A stretch of 6,913 nt of DNA from Candidatus Lindowiibacteriota bacterium (GTDB lineage: Bacteria; Lindowbacteria; 2-12-FULL-62-27): contig JAHFCY010000181.1 in the NCBI GenBank assembly GCA_023249255.1, positions 1 through 6,913 on the forward strand, in the 5' to 3' direction. This document shows, piece after piece, positions 4,524 to 6,913 of this stretch (position 1 is its first letter; each line of letters starts with the position of its first letter). Both the position numbers and the translations under genes were made by a program. Under the pieces are notes generated by a model. The model had not been told where the DNA came from. It made no database searches and saw nothing but the letters and a program-made list of their open reading frames with translations.

Positions 4524-6829
4524 TTTCTCTTTTTTCCTCCGATTTCAACTTTCACGTTTTCACTCGAAACGCTGGTGATCTCATCGATCAGATCGCGGAC
4601 GCGATACGATCCGATCACCTTTCCGGTCCGAATTCGGCGCAGGAGCGTTTTGGCCTCCAGCGTCACCTCGTCAAACCAGATCCGGCCTTCCTCAAAATGA
4701 ATCCGCAACCGGCCCCGCTCGTACGGAACCTCTTTCGGCAAATTCAACTTGTGAATCACATCGCCGCCGATGTTCTCCAGAAACGGCCGCGATACAATCA
4801 TCAGTTCTCCCGGCCCTTCCGTCGCTTTCACCCACAGTTTGCCGCTCAGCGACTTGAGATCGGTCCCCCGAATCGATACCTGGGCGCCGCCGTGGACCAG
4901 GCCTGAGATCGACCGGCGGGCTTTCGGAATCGGGGCGAGAACCTGTTTCAACGACACGCTGTCAATCGTGAGATCGACCTCATGCGGCGCGTCGGAGAAA
5001 TAAAAGAGCGCTTTGGCCTCGATTGTCCCGCCAAAGACATGCAACGGCGCAATGTCGGCATACATTTTGTCGCCGTGGGATTTCGTCGTCACCTGAAAAT
5101 CGCGGATCTGATACGGTCCGATCGTGACGCGACCCGCGCGAATTGTCCCGGACGGAATCTCGTCCAGAACCATTCTACCCGTGTCCGGCGACCGCTCAAT
5201 CGGAATATCCGCATCCAGCCCGTCAATCCGGAATGGCTGTCCCGGCGCACGCAACGTCGCGCCGCTGATGCGAAGCCGTCCGTTCAGGAACAACTCTAAT
5301 TCCGGCGTCATTCGAAAGTCAACGTCCATCGCGGCGTGGCCCGAATCTCCGGACAACGGAAATTCATTGCCGAACGACTGGGCTAGAAGCTGTATGTCCT
5401 TCAGAGACTGGTCGCGCATGCTCGCCCGGCCGGTAAACTCCCGCCCCTCTGTCCGGCCTCGAATCGACACCGTCACTCCGGCTGCGGGTTCGATCGTTCC
5501 GGAAACATCATCAACTCGTGTGTCAACGCCGTGCGCTCGAAGATCGGCGCGAAATGACAATTTTCCGAATGCCGGACCGGCGCGAAGATCTGGCGAGCGG
5601 ATATTCATCTGCCACGCCGCCTGCCCCGCCGAGGTTTCGCCGAATACGGCAGAGGCTTCGATGCCGACAAATCCTGTCAGCGGAAATGTTTCGCCCAGTT
5701 CACGGAAAATCACGTCCGTCGAAATCGTGTCGGCCTTCACCCCCACCAGCATCACGCCGGGCCGGCCGCCCCACGAACAGCTCGCGCGGACCGGATATCC
5801 TTCGATCCGGCCAAAAATTTCCGCGGACGACGCGTCAGCCGACACGTCCACATCGCTCAACGACAATCCCGTGCTGCGGCGAATCCACCGCGAGGCCGTG
5901 ATCCACATCCGCCGGTTGCGCGCCTTGATTCGATTGTCAAATCCAACCAGAATTTCGTCGCCATATGTGAATTCAATGCGGTCCAGGGCGACCGCCGGCT
6001 CCGAATCGAACGCCGGCCGCGCGCCTTTCACCGTCGCGTCAAACTGCCGTCCTCCCATTGTTACATCCCAGGCAATTTCCGAGATGGGATTGGTATCCAC
6101 GGAAGTCAGGTGGACGCGAAGGACGGGCAGATCGGGGCCGGACGAATCCGGCGGGGCGAACGCCACGCTGTTCGACGTCGATAGATCAACGTACGCGCCC
6201 GGAGGAACGAGCGGCTGCGATTCGGCCGTCATCAGCACAAACGCGCTTTGAAAATCTGTCCGGGGGCCGTGGGATACAGCGTTGATCCACCAACCGATAT
6301 TCCGTTCCGGCACCGCCGTCATTTCAATCGTCAGCGTCTCCGGTTCGACCAGAGCAGAAGGCATATCGAGCGCGATCCGACCGTCAGAAACGACCAAACT
6401 ATCGACGTCAAGCCGGCTTTCCTCGTAAAACGCCTCGGTCCGAATCAGCCGTTTCAAGTCATCCAGACAATTTTCATGGATTTCGAAGCGCGGCATGAAC
6501 ACCTGTACGGAAGCGGCCAGGCGGCTGCTGTGGAGCAGGAATTCGACGCCATCCCAAATCTCGCCGTGATGAACGGTCAATTGGATTTTGTCAATCTGGA
6601 TGACGGGATGTCCCGACCGATCGTCGATTCGAACGTCCCGGATCAGAATCTGCCGGCGATCAAGAGAACCTGAAATATCGCCGATCTCGATGGTCCCCTC
6701 GCGGATGAAACTTTGCACCTGACGCGCAATTTCTTGTTTCACCAGCCGTTTCAACACGGGCACGCCGAAAAAGTACGTGGCCGCAAGAGAGGCAAGAAAA
6801 ATTCCAAGTCCGATCAGGCATCGTTTCAT
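4520..6829 (-). CDS. YdbH-like AsmA-family intermembrane bridge protein
   Basis: A 769-residue protein with an N-terminal signal anchor (residues 4-26) followed by a long beta-rich periplasmic region. An early strand pattern (TIEIGDISGSLDRRQILIRDVRI, about 46-68) is typical of AsmA-like repeats. The C-terminal part holds AsmA-type elements: FGGTIEAKALFYF (599-611), HEVDLTIDSVSLKQVL (616-631), ISGLVHGGAQVSIRGTDLKSLSG (641-663) and PYERGRLRIHFEEGRIWFD (702-720). Such proteins form grooved beta structures that carry phospholipid between membranes. The assignment to the YdbH subgroup rests mainly on the DUF1318 lipoprotein overlapping it by four bases, as in the E. coli ydbH-ynbE-ydbL locus. E. 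coli YdbH is somewhat longer. The ATG at 6829 lacks a good ribosome binding site, and the frame stays open upstream to the window edge, so a longer N-terminus is possible. It is the first visible gene of the leftward cluster. Confidence 0.82.
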   Translation of the reverse strand: MKRCLIGLGIFLASLAATYFFGVPVLKRLVKQEIARQVQSFIREGTIEIGDISGSLDRRQILIRDVRIDDRSGHPVIQIDKIQLTVHHGEIWDGVEFLLHSSRLAASVQVFMPRFEIHENCLDDLKRLIRTEAFYEESRLDVDSLVVSDGRIALDMPSALVEPETLTIEMTAVPERNIGWWINAVSHGPRTDFQSAFVLMTAESQPLVPPGAYVDLSTSNSVAFAPPDSSGPDLPVLRVHLTSVDTNPISEIAWDVTMGGRQFDATVKGARPAFDSEPAVALDRIEFTYGDEILVGFDNRIKARNRRMWITASRWIRRSTGLSLSDVDVSADASSAEIFGRIEGYPVRASCSWGGRPGVMLVGVKADTISTDVIFRELGETFPLTGFVGIEASAVFGETSAGQAAWQMNIRSPDLRAGPAFGKLSFRADLRAHGVDTRVDDVSGTIEPAAGVTVSIRGRTEGREFTGRASMRDQSLKDIQLLAQSFGNEFPLSGDSGHAAMDVDFRMTPELELFLNGRLRISGATLRAPGQPFRIDGLDADIPIERSPDTGRMVLDEIPSGTIRAGRVTIGPYQIRDFQVTTKSHGDKMYADIAPLHVFGGTIEAKALFYFSDAPHEVDLTIDSVSLKQVLAPIPKARRSISGLVHGGAQVSIRGTDLKSLSGKLWVKATEGPGELMIVSRPFLENIGGDVIHKLNLPKEVPYERGRLRIHFEEGRIWFDEVTLEAKTLLRRIRTGKVIGSYRVRDLIDEITSVSSENVKVEIGGKKRK

Positions 6830-6913
6830 GGAGGTTGAACCCGTCCGGCGTATCGACTTCGCGTTCGCCAGGAGCGGCGTGGCGCGATTTACTTCTTCAA
6901 AGATTTCCGGAGG
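6830..6913 (-). other. Upstream edge of the cluster; no confident gene
   Basis: The 84 bases before the YdbH-like gene are in frame with it and contain no stop codon, so part could be coding. In another minus-strand frame, eight codons ending in LRKSLKK and TAA (6891-6889) could be the tail of an upstream gene. Neither reading can be settled from this short stretch, and no clear promoter was seen. Confidence 0.3.

Noticed and set aside
5124-6251. A 375-codon plus-strand open frame opposite the YdbH-like gene
   Set aside because: Rich in Ser/Arg/Pro/Thr with no domain pattern. It lies wholly within the better-supported minus-strand gene and is most likely a codon-bias shadow.

Overview
The window looks like a bacterial chromosome from a Gram-negative (two-membrane) organism of moderately high G+C (judged by eye, not computed). 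It contains a lipobox lipoprotein, a large AsmA-like protein of the type that spans the periplasm, and NadB. The phylum cannot be fixed from the sequence alone. A free-standing SWIB protein, a DUF1318 lipoprotein and an ACAGAC-type spacer repeat would fit the PVC group, deltaproteobacterial lineages or a related candidate phylum; this is an inference. No phage, insertion sequence, CRISPR array or rRNA was seen.

Layout. (1) 1-756, minus strand. An initiator tRNA-fMet gene (683-756) sits behind a near-consensus sigma-70 promoter (782-809). It is followed on the same strand by a small SWIB-domain protein (359-619), then by the 5' end of an unrecognised exported protein that runs off the left edge. 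(2) 757-990 is a divergent regulatory region. It holds the tRNA promoter facing left, a sigma-70-like promoter facing right (903-931) and an 11-bp tandem repeat just upstream of the right-facing promoter. (3) 991-1542, plus strand: a compact, membrane-anchored class B (AphA-like) HAD phosphatase. (4) 1543-1635: convergent spacer with an ACAGAC-type simple repeat and a homopolymer run. (5) 1636-6829, minus strand: a tight four-gene cluster read as a YdbH-like AsmA-type protein, then a DUF1318 lipoprotein, then an isoprenylcysteine/PEMT-type membrane methyltransferase, then L-aspartate oxidase NadB. Two of its three junctions are 4-base stop/start overlaps (ATGA, GTGA).

How the genes work together. 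The YdbH-like protein and the lipoprotein resemble the E. coli YdbH/YnbE/YdbL set, an inner-to-outer-membrane bridge for lipid homeostasis. Here the YnbE-like lipoprotein role and the YdbL-like DUF1318 role appear to sit on one polypeptide. The membrane methyltransferase downstream could act on a lipid or prenyl substrate. NadB makes iminoaspartate for NAD synthesis and appears to share the transcript without an obvious functional link. The most notable points are the merged YnbE/YdbL-like lipoprotein, the missing canonical start codon for the full-length methyltransferase, the minimal membrane-tethered AphA-like enzyme, and the tRNA-fMet/SWIB pairing.
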